A program made the translations under genes and the position numbers. Under the pieces are notes generated by a model, which made no database searches, had not been told where the DNA came from, and worked only from the letters and a program-made list of their open reading frames with translations. From Candidatus Melainabacteria bacterium (lineage in GTDB: Bacteria > Cyanobacteriota > Vampirovibrionia > Obscuribacterales > Obscuribacteraceae), in NCBI GenBank assembly GCA_003242885.1, contig QKMZ01000017.1, positions 1 to 64,000 of the forward strand: a stretch of DNA of 64,000 nt, read 5' to 3'. Shown here in pieces: positions 46,010 through 54,091 of this stretch. The number at the start of each line of letters is the position of its first letter. The stretch's first letter is position 1.

Positions 46010-46894
46010 CTAAAGGTGCGTGTCGTTGCACTCTACAGGCTCAATTTGCACAGTAAAGTGGCCAATCTTGTGTTCTTTTAAGACAGCCTGAACACGAGAA
46101 AGCACTTCGTCATAAGTAGACTCGCCCAGGACCACATGCATGCTTGCCGCATTTATGCCGGTAGTGAGGCTCCAGACGTGTAGGTCGTGCACGCTTCTGA
46201 CGCCCGGCACTGCGTTCACAGCGTCTCGAAGGATTGCCAGGTTGATATCAGAGGGCGTTCCTTCGAGCAAAATTCCGACTGCTTCCAGAAGTAAATTCCA
46301 GGTGCGAGGCAAAATAAAGAGACCGATTCCGGCAGAAATAATCGGATCGGCGTAGTACCAGCCTGTAGTCATCATAATCAAAGCAGCAATGATTACACCG
46401 ATTGATGTGATCATGTCCGACAAGACTTCAAAATAAGCGCCTTTCATATTGAGGCTCTCTTTTGAACCGGCTTTCAACATAAACATGCCTGCAATATTTA
46501 CGACAAGGCCGATTCCAGCCACTATGAGCATGCCGGTAGTCTGAACTTGAGGCGGATGCAGAAATCTCTGGTATGCCTCGTAAAGAACATAGCCGGAAAT
46601 TCCAAGCAAGATGATGCAATTGGCAACAGCAGCCAGAATCTCAACACGGTAATAACCATAAGTCTTTGACGCATTGGCAGGCTTTTCAGCAAACCATATT
46701 GCAAAAATCGCCAACCCCAAACCAGCTACATCGGTAAGCATATGTCCTGCATCGGCAAGCAGAGCCAAGCTTCCGGTCATGATGCCACCGATGACTTCGG
46801 CGATTAAATAGGTGAGTGTAAAAGCAAAAACGATGCTTAAGGACTTCTTGTTTTTAGACGATCGCTCTTGACCGTGATCGTGTGCGTGGGCCAC
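46010..46894 (-). CDS. CDF-family metal cation exporter
   Basis: A 294-residue CDF (CzcD-type) transporter with six membrane helices and a cytoplasmic C-terminal domain. The zinc-site residues lie in ALLADAGHMLTDVAGLGLAI (HxxxD) and FEVLSDMITSIGVII. Histidine-rich start MAHAHDHGQ. The C-terminal ferredoxin-like domain has VHDLHVWSLTTG. It is similar over its length to the protein at 52716. It exports zinc-type divalent cations into the periplasm. Confidence 0.9.
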   Translation of the reverse strand: MAHAHDHGQERSSKNKKSLSIVFAFTLTYLIAEVIGGIMTGSLALLADAGHMLTDVAGLGLAIFAIWFAEKPANASKTYGYYRVEILAAVANCIILLGISGYVLYEAYQRFLHPPQVQTTGMLIVAGIGLVVNIAGMFMLKAGSKESLNMKGAYFEVLSDMITSIGVIIAALIMMTTGWYYADPIISAGIGLFILPRTWNLLLEAVGILLEGTPSDINLAILRDAVNAVPGVRSVHDLHVWSLTTGINAASMHVVLGESTYDEVLSRVQAVLKEHKIGHFTVQIEPVECNDTHL

Positions 46895-47057
46895 TTAAAA
46901 TTTCCTCTGTTTGCGCGCCGACCGAATGACCGGTATGAGTCGCATTTTCTTTCATTTCATCACCCTTTCATTCTCTCTTATTTGCGCAGCAAAAGCGCGT
47001 TTTCGTCGTGATTTAGAGCTAAGAAACTACAATCAAAAATCTCCACCATTCTTGGAA

Positions 47058-47073
47058 TTTTTACATTCGTGCA
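47058..47073 (+). promoter_or_regulatory. copy of the TTTTGACATTTGTGCA-type motif
   Basis: TTTTTACATTCGTGCA. With a second copy TTTTTGACATTCGTG at 47102-47116 it lies upstream of the minus-strand CDF gene and just after the bestrophin gene end. Confidence 0.5.
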
Positions 47074-47131
47074 AATAACGCAATCAAAAATTCGCCAATC
47101 CTTTTTGACATTCGTGTTCGCAAAAGCAAAA

Positions 47132-48019
47132 CTACGAAATTACGACTTCAAGAGACTCTTCTACCGATTGCTTGATGGTTGCGCAAATCGCCTCAAGAGG
47201 CAGGTCATTTGGTAGCGGATCAAAGGGCCTTTCCACTTCTTCAGCAAGCAATTCAATACCGAAAATAAAGTACGAGGAAATAAGCATCATCGGAATGCTC
47301 AAGAAGTGAAAAGATGGAACCAAAAACCATGGCAAACATGCAACATTCAAAAGCAGCCCGAGCCAGAGAAGAAGCTTGTACGACCCGGCAATAGGCGACT
47401 TCAGTATTCGCTCTGTTGAGCCACAAATATCCATGAGAGTTTTTGCATGCAGGTCAAGCTGCAGCTGCTCCCACTGATCGATTACTCCGTCTTTTCTCCA
47501 TGTTTTGAGCTTTTTGTAGACCTCTTGGGCTATCGCCGAGGGAATATGTTGCTCTTTATCAGGGATGGAAAGTGCAGACAATAAATCGGGATCTCGCTGG
47601 CAACGCAGGTGTTCCATAAGTGCAAAAGCGAAGCCGGAAATCAATTTCGCAAATTCCAGACGTTGCGATTCATTCAAAGAATCAGCATAGCAGCGTGTTT
47701 TAATGGCTAGATTACGGCTCTCATTTACCAACTGTCCCCAAAGCTTTCGAGCTTCCCACCAGCGCTCATACGCGCTGGAATTTCGAAAAATGAGAAGAAG
47801 CCCAATCACTGCACTGAGAAGCATCGCTCCATTAAGTTCAACGAACTTTGTACCTTTGATATCGTGATTATCAATCAAACAAACAATCGCAGTGTATGTC
47901 ACGACTGCAAAATTGATCTTCCAGAGCAAAAATCTACCTGGATTGAAATGGTCAATGAAGTGACCTAAGCGTTGCAACCAGCGAGGCGCGTCGCTTGTAC
48001 CAATAATTTCGCCTGCCAT
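47132..48019 (-). CDS. bestrophin-family ion channel-like protein
   Basis: A 295-residue membrane protein with the bestrophin-like RFP-TM pattern: GRFLLWKINFAVVTYTAI, LLIFRNSSAYERWWEARKLW, then WLGLLLNVACLPWFLVPS. The RNSSAYERWWEAR block is the hallmark. Bacterial members form anion or cation channels. It lies in a metal-transport neighbourhood, but the link may be incidental. AGGACAG precedes the ATG. Confidence 0.8.
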   Translation of the reverse strand: MAGEIIGTSDAPRWLQRLGHFIDHFNPGRFLLWKINFAVVTYTAIVCLIDNHDIKGTKFVELNGAMLLSAVIGLLLIFRNSSAYERWWEARKLWGQLVNESRNLAIKTRCYADSLNESQRLEFAKLISGFAFALMEHLRCQRDPDLLSALSIPDKEQHIPSAIAQEVYKKLKTWRKDGVIDQWEQLQLDLHAKTLMDICGSTERILKSPIAGSYKLLLWLGLLLNVACLPWFLVPSFHFLSIPMMLISSYFIFGIELLAEEVERPFDPLPNDLPLEAICATIKQSVEESLEVVIS

Positions 48020-48105
48020 CTGTCCTTCCTGAATACCATTAACTGATGGCTATCGACCACCGCTCTAGACTTTGAATCATCGCATGCTCGCGACCAAAGC
48101 ATTCA

Positions 48106-48645
48106 TCAAGAGGTTTTTCTGGACAGACTATAAATCAAATTTTCATCGAGTCTAATCGAACCGTTGCGCTGAAGTTGAATAAGTCCTTTGCCGACATTTT
48201 CATCTTCAAGACAGATGTGCAGGCTGCCGGTTTCCAGATGGGGAAACTCGCAACTTTCATCAAAAACCAGTGCCACAGAGCCGCTCTTTTCTATGATAGA
48301 CATAACATTGTCGAGACTGTCCTGGCATTCCATACAATTGCACTGTTTTTCTGCATTTGACTGAAGACGAACCAAGTAAGCCATGAGAACACCTTTGTTT
48401 GTCAAAAAATATGTAAGTCTTCTTTCCTGTACTTTGACTTCGTGAACAAGCAAGTTTTTCTTCATTACCTTCAATGCTTCAATGAGCGTTTCTATCTCGC
48501 AGCAAAGCACACGGTTGCGGTTTGCTAGTTCCAAATGATCATCATTTTTTAGTAAGCGTATCGGTCCGAACTTGTGAAGTTCATAGAGCAGATATGTGAT
48601 TGCATCTTGCATTGATGTCAGATATTCGTTTGAACATTCGTGCAT
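48106..48645 (-). CDS. putative metal-binding paralogue A (CxCxxC, CEFPHL)
   Basis: A 179-residue protein with a helical first half (ITYLLYELHKFGPIRLLKND, YFLTNKGVLMAYLVRLQ), which looks like a winged-helix-type module. A central cluster QCNCMECQDSLDNV is followed by DESCEFPHLETGSLHICLED. The same spacing of Cys and His (CxCxxC, CEFPHL, HxCLED) is in the protein at 55619. It is driven by a promoter almost identical to that of the other operon. I infer a metal-responsive regulatory or sensory protein; no family is recognised. GAGG precedes the ATG at 48645. Confidence 0.55.
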   Translation of the reverse strand: MHECSNEYLTSMQDAITYLLYELHKFGPIRLLKNDDHLELANRNRVLCCEIETLIEALKVMKKNLLVHEVKVQERRLTYFLTNKGVLMAYLVRLQSNAEKQCNCMECQDSLDNVMSIIEKSGSVALVFDESCEFPHLETGSLHICLEDENVGKGLIQLQRNGSIRLDENLIYSLSRKTS

Positions 48646-48766
48646 AGGAAACCTCGTTGACAGAAGGAGAATGAGCTGCTGCCGAGAAGCTCTTCCTTAT
48701 TCTCTTGATAGAGAAAAGAAGGTCAGCTTCTCAGCGCAACTTGTTTCCCCTTACAAAATCGATTAT

Positions 48767-48837
48767 TGAAAATGAATATCGTTTTTCACGCGAACCTACC
48801 AAGAACAGCATCATAACTGAGCTTCAGCGATTGTCAA
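48767..48837 (-). promoter_or_regulatory. promoter with downstream Fur/Zur-like dyad
   Basis: On the minus strand, TTGACA (48832-48837), a 16-base spacer and TATGAT (48810-48815) are followed by TGAAAA-N10-TTTTCA (48767-48788). The spacer begins ATCGCTGAA. The same arrangement recurs upstream of the 56742 gene. Expression of the 48106 gene would be blocked by a repressor bound at the dyad. Confidence 0.7.
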
Positions 48838-48944
48838 CCAACTCACGTCATGCTTTTCTGCAAGAAGAACTTAAGACAATAGGTCCGAAACATTGACAAA
48901 CAGGCAGTTAGCACAACGCACTCGCAAATTTGATGCCAGATTGA

Positions 48945-48960
48945 TTTTTACTTTCGTGCA
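48945..48960 (+). promoter_or_regulatory. copy of the TTTTGACATTTGTGCA-type motif
   Basis: TTTTTACTTTCGTGCA, about 560 bases before the 49506 gene. Another copy, TTTGAACATTTGTGCA, is at 49156-49171. Confidence 0.5.
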
Positions 48961-49505
48961 AACAATCTTCTAAATTGAAGAAAAAAAATGGACTTCATCC
49001 TTTATATGAGCAGTTACAGTTGGCTGCCCGAGCCAGTTGTTACGGCACTGACAATCGTTTTCAAAATCAACACAACTTTGCAGAAAACAAAGACTCAAAA
49101 AAATAGCCGGGCTAGAGCTTACGGAAAGACTTATCTGCATTGAATGCAAAAACTATTTGAACATTTGTGCATGAGCACTTTCACCACACTTTCACGAAAA
49201 GTGAAATAGATTCAGCCTCAAAGCTAGCAGGGGCAATGGAAATGGGCATCAACAACTTACACATTTGTTCAATACATAGGCACCACAAATGGTGTCAAGC
49301 GATTGTCATAGGAATGAAAGATAGTAAGTGAAACTTCGTGACTTCCCATTTACTTCCAACCCAGTTGCAAATATTTTGATGTCAGAACTTACCAAATCAA
49401 TTAGCTAATCAAATACGCCTTGCGGGAGCATGGCTCAACTGCGTGCACTACGCCTTAAGCACGCGCCCTAAAACATCAGAATTCTAAAACCAAAAGGAAA
49501 TATTC

Positions 49506-50222
49506 ATGCAAGAAAACCCAAATCAAAATTTCGACACTCGTCTGGATTCAAGTTCGAGTGACAACCCGGAAGGTTCCGGATTCACGCAGCAAGCTGCAAC
49601 TTTGCTAGCCAGTAGAGAAGGTGCAGAGGAGCAAGCAAGCCAGCAAGCTGCCGAATTGCTTCAAAACGGATTGAAAGATGTAAGTGGTCCGAACGAATTG
49701 ACAGGTATTCTTCAATTGATGAAAGCGGCGCAACTAAAGCCGGAGATTGTTCAAAGCCAAGAATTCTTTTCGTACTTGAAGTCAATTGTTGGAGATGTTC
49801 CAAGCCCGCATTCAGAGAGTGTTCATTTCAACCAGGCAGGGCAAGGAGACATTGCACGGACGGAGCAAGCCAGTTCGCCGGAAAATGCATCTCAAGCTGC
49901 TGCGGAAGCAGAAGAACCCACCGCTACACAAAAGGAATCTCAACCAGGTGATATCAACAATCAAGCGATGCAAATGATCCAGAATGGATTAGTAGCGATC
50001 GCATCAGGAGATAAGTTGACGGGCATTGTATCGCTCATGCAAGCGGCACAAGCAAACCCTTCCATTATTAGTGATGTGCGCTTCCAGAAGGCGCTGGCAG
50101 ATGCTCTGAACTACGGCAACAGCAATAAACGAGTGCAGTCGACCGATGCATCATTCGCTTCAAGACAGAGCACCCAACCCGGCGTCGTATTGCCGGAGGC
50201 TAGCGTATTAGCTCTGAGTTGA
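49506..50222 (+). CDS. unassigned protein with an internal repeat
   Basis: A 238-residue soluble protein rich in Ala, Gln and Ser. A unit of about 40 residues occurs twice: AAELLQNGLKDVSGPNELTG followed by ILQLMKAAQLKPEIVQS, and AMQMIQNGLVAIASGDKLTG followed by IVSLMQAAQANPSIISD. The units look helical. It is closed by an intrinsic terminator and has no signal peptide. Function is unknown. Confidence 0.55.
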   Translation: MQENPNQNFDTRLDSSSSDNPEGSGFTQQAATLLASREGAEEQASQQAAELLQNGLKDVSGPNELTGILQLMKAAQLKPEIVQSQEFFSYLKSIVGDVPSPHSESVHFNQAGQGDIARTEQASSPENASQAAAEAEEPTATQKESQPGDINNQAMQMIQNGLVAIASGDKLTGIVSLMQAAQANPSIISDVRFQKALADALNYGNSNKRVQSTDASFASRQSTQPGVVLPEASVLALS

Positions 50223-50246
50223 AACACTTCTCTACTACAAATGCGA

Positions 50247-50273
50247 AAAGGCCGATCTGGTAAATCGGCCTTT
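50247..50273. terminator. bidirectional intrinsic terminator
   Basis: AAAGGCCGAT (50247-50256) pairs with ATCGGCCTTT (50264-50273), followed by CTTTTTC on the plus strand. It lies between convergent genes. Confidence 0.8.
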
Positions 50274-50294
50274 CTTTTTCCCTCAGGATGAAGT

Positions 50295-50990
50295 CTATCT
50301 ATGAAAGCGATAGTCGCGCTGTCGCTCATTGCTTCTGTCAATCTGGCGACCGATTACATTGCCGCCCAGAGCGCCAATCAGCGCGCCTGTTACACCGTTA
50401 TGCCTGCCATTGCGTTCCCCTATAACACCGCCTGCGACACCGCCGACGATAGTGCCTATGACTTCAGCATTGTTGTTGCCTCTATGACCTGAAGGGTATC
50501 TTTCGTAGTCAGGATATCGATTCTGTGGATAGGATCTATAAATGTCTCGACCTGGAGGGTTGTGATTATCATTGCCCCAGCTGCCATTTCGAGGGTAAGG
50601 CAGCGGCGGGAAATTGATGTCTACATCAATTCTTCCTCGTCCTCCATTAGGCGGATGATTGTCACGCACTCCGCCATTTGGATAGTTCCAGCCACCTTGT
50701 CCGTAGCGTCCTTGGTCAATCTGTCCTACGCGTCTTTCGCGTCCGGGATAACCAACATATACCTGCCCATTTTCGGTTATGGTCAGGTCATCGCCCATAC
50801 CATTTCGCTCTGAACGATTGATCTGTTGTGCAAGTTGCCTGAATGCATACCTGTCTGTTCGGTATATATCCTGCAGAACATTGGCAACTTCTCTGCCATT
50901 GCCAAAATCTAGCTCTCGAGCCATTTCTCTCGCAGGGTTCGTTTGCCCCCTGTAAAAATCATCTCTCGTCACAAGTCGAACCTCACGCAT
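50295..50990 (-). CDS. glycine-zipper protein with Pro/Asn/Gly-rich middle
   Basis: A protein of about 230 residues. The N-terminal 90 residues are polar and helical (DVARE-type LQDIYRTDRYAFRQLAQQIN), the middle is rich in Pro, Asn and Gly (GRYGQGGWNYPNGGVRDNHP), and the C-terminus has a glycine zipper (EVIGTIVGGVAGGVIGE and ALIGALGGNVIGRQ), as in many envelope-associated proteins. No signal peptide is visible. The ATG at 50990 is taken; a TTG at 51026 is possible. Confidence 0.5.
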   Translation of the reverse strand: MREVRLVTRDDFYRGQTNPAREMARELDFGNGREVANVLQDIYRTDRYAFRQLAQQINRSERNGMGDDLTITENGQVYVGYPGRERRVGQIDQGRYGQGGWNYPNGGVRDNHPPNGGRGRIDVDINFPPLPYPRNGSWGNDNHNPPGRDIYRSYPQNRYPDYERYPSGHRGNNNAEVIGTIVGGVAGGVIGERNGRHNGVTGALIGALGGNVIGRQIDRSNERQRDYRFHR

Positions 50991-51085
50991 AAAGGGAGAT
51001 TCAATAAAACGAGAGTACTGTGACAACCACGTGACACAATGAAGACAGCCTCCCTGTGCGACTCAACGCTAAAACGTTCAAAGAT

Positions 51086-51101
51086 TTTTTACTTTTGTGC
51101 A
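51086..51101 (+). promoter_or_regulatory. convergent motif pair upstream of the glycine-zipper gene
   Basis: TTTTTACTTTTGTGCA here, and an inverse copy CGCACAAAAGACAAAA at 51130-51145. The two lie head-to-head 28 bases apart, between the glycine-zipper gene and the AbiEi-like gene. Confidence 0.5.
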
Positions 51102-51168
51102 GATTCGAAATGCGCTTGTTGTCTGAATCCGCACAAAAGACAAAATTATTGCAACAACTGTGCGGAGT

Positions 51169-51810
51169 TTAATCGTCCATGACGATACTTTGACTGCCGA
51201 CAAAACCAATCTCTCTCAATGCCTTCATCAGACGATCTCTTTGCACAAGTGAGAGCTTTGCTGCCTGCATCTGGGCATTATTTAGCTTGCCATTTTCAAA
51301 AGCAGCTCGAAACAAATCAATAAGAATACGTCTTTCTATCAATTCAACATCGAAAAGATCAACAAATGTCCAGAGCAAATTTGTCACTTGCAAACCGTGA
51401 ATTATCTCAATCCTATTCGAGTCTAAATGACGTCTGAAAAACCGGCATCTAAATGGAGGCAGAGAGTTTCTTCTAAAATTTCTAGGCACAATTACATCAA
51501 GATGAGCGGGCACTGTTTGAATAATATTGTGAAGATAGAGGGCGGTCGCAAATGCAAAGACTCCCGCCATCTCTCCGTTTTTGTCTTCCGTCCAAAGTTG
51601 GGTGACAATGTAGTCTTCTCTGTGGCAAGAGAGAACTGGGAAATATTTGAATCGAAAGATGCTCCGGACGTTTCTCAGCCATTCACCTTTTCGAACGTAA
51701 TAGACCTGAAGCTGCCTTGAATAACCACAGTTCGCTGCCTGATTCGCAGTGAAGAATCCTTCCTGCTTTAGCGCAAGCTGATACAAGCGATCGTAGTCAG
51801 GCTTTTTCAT
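51169..51810 (-). CDS. AbiEi-like protein, orphan copy 1
   Basis: A 213-residue protein similar along its length to that at 58135. Its start, LYQLALKQEGFFTANQAANC, then GYSRQLQVYYVRKGEWLRNV, is the N-terminal winged-helix-like module of AbiEi-type antitoxins and regulators. The later region has HLDVIVPRNFRRNSLPPFRC. AbiEi normally pairs with the nucleotidyltransferase toxin AbiEii, but no such gene is near, so it may be a stand-alone regulator. The ATG at 51810 gives agreement with the paralogue; a longer frame to 51939 crosses a motif copy. Confidence 0.6.
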   Translation of the reverse strand: MKKPDYDRLYQLALKQEGFFTANQAANCGYSRQLQVYYVRKGEWLRNVRSIFRFKYFPVLSCHREDYIVTQLWTEDKNGEMAGVFAFATALYLHNIIQTVPAHLDVIVPRNFRRNSLPPFRCRFFRRHLDSNRIEIIHGLQVTNLLWTFVDLFDVELIERRILIDLFRAAFENGKLNNAQMQAAKLSLVQRDRLMKALREIGFVGSQSIVMDD

Positions 51811-51984
51811 ATGCCGGTATTTCTCATCGATTTTCAGTTTTGCAGCAAGCCGGGTGAAGTGCAAGGGCAATACCGCCAAATCAGTAAATAAGCCGGAATT
51901 GCTTGCATGAATGTACAAACAATCAGACAAAACTGACAAATACTTTTGACAAATATGCGACCACGGATTGATTTTCAGTGAAAT

Positions 51985-52012
51985 TTGACATTAAACGAAA
52001 CTGAGATATGAT
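51985..52012 (+). promoter_or_regulatory. sigma-70-type promoter for mgtC-like gene
   Basis: TTGACA (51985-51990), a 16-base spacer, and TATGAT (52007-52012). Downstream, TTGAACAC and GTGTTCATTTTCAA form an inverted repeat that may be an operator. Confidence 0.65.
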
Positions 52013-52099
52013 GCGGTTTTCAATTGAACACGCAAGCCGACAACGGTGTTCATTTTCAATGCGATTCTAATACAGTCAGACTGAAAAGGAAGCAATCAA

Positions 52100-52579
52100 A
52101 TGGACTGGCAGCTTGAACTTGTTATGGCTGTGCGCGCCGTTTTAGCAGCTATTCTTGGCGGCATCATTGGCTTCGAAAGAGAATTGCACAAGCACGACGC
52201 CGGCATCAGAACATATGCTGCCGTAGCTGTCGGATCCTGTGTATTCGGCTTAGTATCGATGCATTCGCAGGGAGCCACAGCTGGAGATTCGAGAATTTCT
52301 GCGCAAATTGTCAGCGGCATCGGATTTATATGCGCCGGAGTAATTATGCGCGGACAAGGTGGACGCACCATAGGTCTAACTACGGCCGCAACCATCTGGG
52401 CAACAGCATCTATAGGTTTGACAATGGCTTACGGAATGTACGTGCTCGGTGTTCTCACAACGATCATTACATTTTTTCTTTTAGCAGTTCACGACACGCC
52501 TTACTGGAAAAAAATGTCGAAGAAAGATCACTTGCATAAGCCGGGAAGCTCGCATCATGACCACCAGGACGACGACTAG
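52100..52579 (+). CDS. MgtC/SapB-family membrane protein
   Basis: A 159-residue protein with four membrane helices. The MgtC landmarks are LAAILGGIIGFERELHKHDA with GIRTYAAVAVGSCVFGL, GIGFICAGVIMRG and GLTTAATIWATASIGL. The His- and Asp-rich tail SSHHDHQDDD could bind metal. MgtC relatives affect Mg homeostasis and ATPase activity; this one lies among cation exporters. GGAAGC precedes the ATG, and a strong promoter lies about 90 bases upstream. Confidence 0.85.
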   Translation: MDWQLELVMAVRAVLAAILGGIIGFERELHKHDAGIRTYAAVAVGSCVFGLVSMHSQGATAGDSRISAQIVSGIGFICAGVIMRGQGGRTIGLTTAATIWATASIGLTMAYGMYVLGVLTTIITFFLLAVHDTPYWKKMSKKDHLHKPGSSHHDHQDDD

Positions 52580-52648
52580 ATTTGAAAAGTTCTGTACTCT
52601 GATACCCAGTTATACTACCTTTTTTAGTAGAAAAAAACGCAAAGAAAA

Positions 52649-52700
52649 TCGACCAGAAAACGCTTGACTGCAATGCAGTCGCGGTGCGCTTTCTGGTCGA
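52649..52700 (-). terminator. large hairpin terminator
   Basis: TCGACCAGAAAACGC (52649-52663) pairs with GCGCTTTCTGGTCGA (52686-52700) and an inner GACTGCAATGCAGTC forms a second arm. On the minus strand a T-rich tract follows, so it ends transcription from the CDF gene. Confidence 0.7.
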
Positions 52701-52715
52701 CCGAAATTCTTATAG

Positions 52716-53636
52716 TTACGTCACTTTAGCACAGGAAGCTTCATCAGATTTGCAGTTTTTCTGCTCCACTTGAAGCGTGCTGTGATGCAGACCAAATTCC
52801 TCCTGGGCAATTTTGGATATCTTCGCAAGAAGAATATCCGTATCGGCAGCCTCATCAATGAGAACGTGAGCAGTCAAGGCATCGCGTCCAGAAGTGATTG
52901 TCCAGACGTGTAAGTCGTGGACATCAAGCACGCCTTCGACTGCCACTATCGAGCTTTGAAGTTTCTCAAGGTTGACACCATTTGGAGTGCCTTCCATGAG
53001 GATATGAACGCAGTCCTTGATGAGCTTCCAAGTGCGCGGCAGAATCATCAAGCCAATGACGCCAGACACAATCGGGTCGACAATGGTCCAGCCGGTAAAC
53101 ATGATGATAAGCGAGGCAGCAATAACGGCGACTGACCCCAAAAGGTCGCTCATCACCTCCAGATAGGCAGCCTTTGCATTGAGCGAACCGTCCGACGAAT
53201 CGGACAGTAGCTTAACGCCGATGAGATTGACGATAAGTCCGCCCACCGCAACAAGCAACATTGGCCCTGTGAGAATTTCAGGCGGGTTGGTGAATCGTTG
53301 ATACGCCTCGTAAAGGATGTACAGAGACAACCCGATGAGAACGAGACCATTGACAAGCGCCGCTAAGATCTCAGTTCGGTAGTAGCCGAAGGTTTTGCGC
53401 TTGCTGGGTGGCTTTGCGGCAAACCAGACAGCAAAAAGTGCAAGCATCAGGCCGGCTGAGTCGCCCAGCATATGCCCGGCATCTGCAATCAACGCAAGAC
53501 TACCGGTATAAAGACCGCCAACTACTTCTACCGCCATGAAGGTGAAGGTCAAAGCGAGAACGGTTTTCATCGCTGTTTTGTTCTTCTTGCGAAGCGCCGC
53601 GAAGTCACCGTGATTGTGATTGTGTTCGTGAGACAT
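52716..53636 (-). CDS. CDF-family metal cation exporter
   Basis: A 306-residue CDF transporter. The metal site is in ALIADAGHMLGDSAGLMLAL and YLEVMSDLLGSVAVIAA, the N-terminus is His-rich (MSHEHNHNHGDF), and the cytoplasmic domain has VHDLHVWTITSG and ends with CKSDEASC. It is a close relative of the protein at 46010 and probably exports the same class of cation (Zn type). An upstream region of about 455 bases carries a motif copy (54054). Confidence 0.9.
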   Translation of the reverse strand: MSHEHNHNHGDFAALRKKNKTAMKTVLALTFTFMAVEVVGGLYTGSLALIADAGHMLGDSAGLMLALFAVWFAAKPPSKRKTFGYYRTEILAALVNGLVLIGLSLYILYEAYQRFTNPPEILTGPMLLVAVGGLIVNLIGVKLLSDSSDGSLNAKAAYLEVMSDLLGSVAVIAASLIIMFTGWTIVDPIVSGVIGLMILPRTWKLIKDCVHILMEGTPNGVNLEKLQSSIVAVEGVLDVHDLHVWTITSGRDALTAHVLIDEAADTDILLAKISKIAQEEFGLHHSTLQVEQKNCKSDEASCAKVT

Positions 53637-54091
53637 GGGTGTTCTCCATCTTTCTAAACCAACACGCCTGCCTTGAAAGGAAGCTCAGAGTGCTCGAAGT
53701 GACAGGCACGTGTTTGGTTTGGTTTGGATGTGGTGAGTCTGAAAAAGGGGTTAAAAAGACATGTAAAAACTATGCGATCTCTTGAAGGCAAATCAATCGG
53801 AAAGGAGCAACAGAGAAGCATTTTGAGAAAACGGTCTAAAAAAACTTAAGTACTCATAAGCAAAAGTGTCGAAATCTCATCTCGCAACACTTCATAGAGG
53901 TCGAGCAAAAGCGATAGCTGATCGCTCATTGCGCAGATAGCGCAGCGAAAAGCAGAGAAATGAATTGCATCTGTAAAACGGTATTCAAGACATTGCGGAG
54001 ATACGCTAAGCAAGTTTTGAAGAGGGTTTTAAATCATTGCAACATCTGATCACTTTTGACATTTGTGCAGAACCAAAAGCGAAAACCATGT
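53637..54091. other. 455-base intergenic region
   Basis: Between the CDF start and the TPR-methyltransferase stop. It contains a motif copy (54054-54069) and no supported gene. Confidence 0.5.
54054..54069 (+). promoter_or_regulatory. consensus copy of the TTTTGACATTTGTGCA motif
   Basis: A perfect match to the consensus used here, in the region upstream of the CDF gene. The same 16 bases occur again at 57043-57058. Confidence 0.6.

Larger units (their letters stand above)
48646..49505. other. 860-base intergenic region with promoter and motif copies
   Basis: It holds a minus-strand promoter with a Fur/Zur-like dyad (48767-48837), motif copies at 48945-48960 and 49156-49171, and a looser TTACACATTTGTTCA at 49257. 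No reading frame here looks real. Confidence 0.5.

Noticed and set aside
48705..48896. plus-strand 63-codon frame
   Set aside because: It runs through the promoter and dyad of the 48106 gene and has no supporting features.
54054..54069. reading the recurrent motif as a CopY/BlaI-type operator (TACANNTGTA)
   Set aside because: Several copies have ACATTCGT, which breaks the dyad, so the assignment to that family is not supported.
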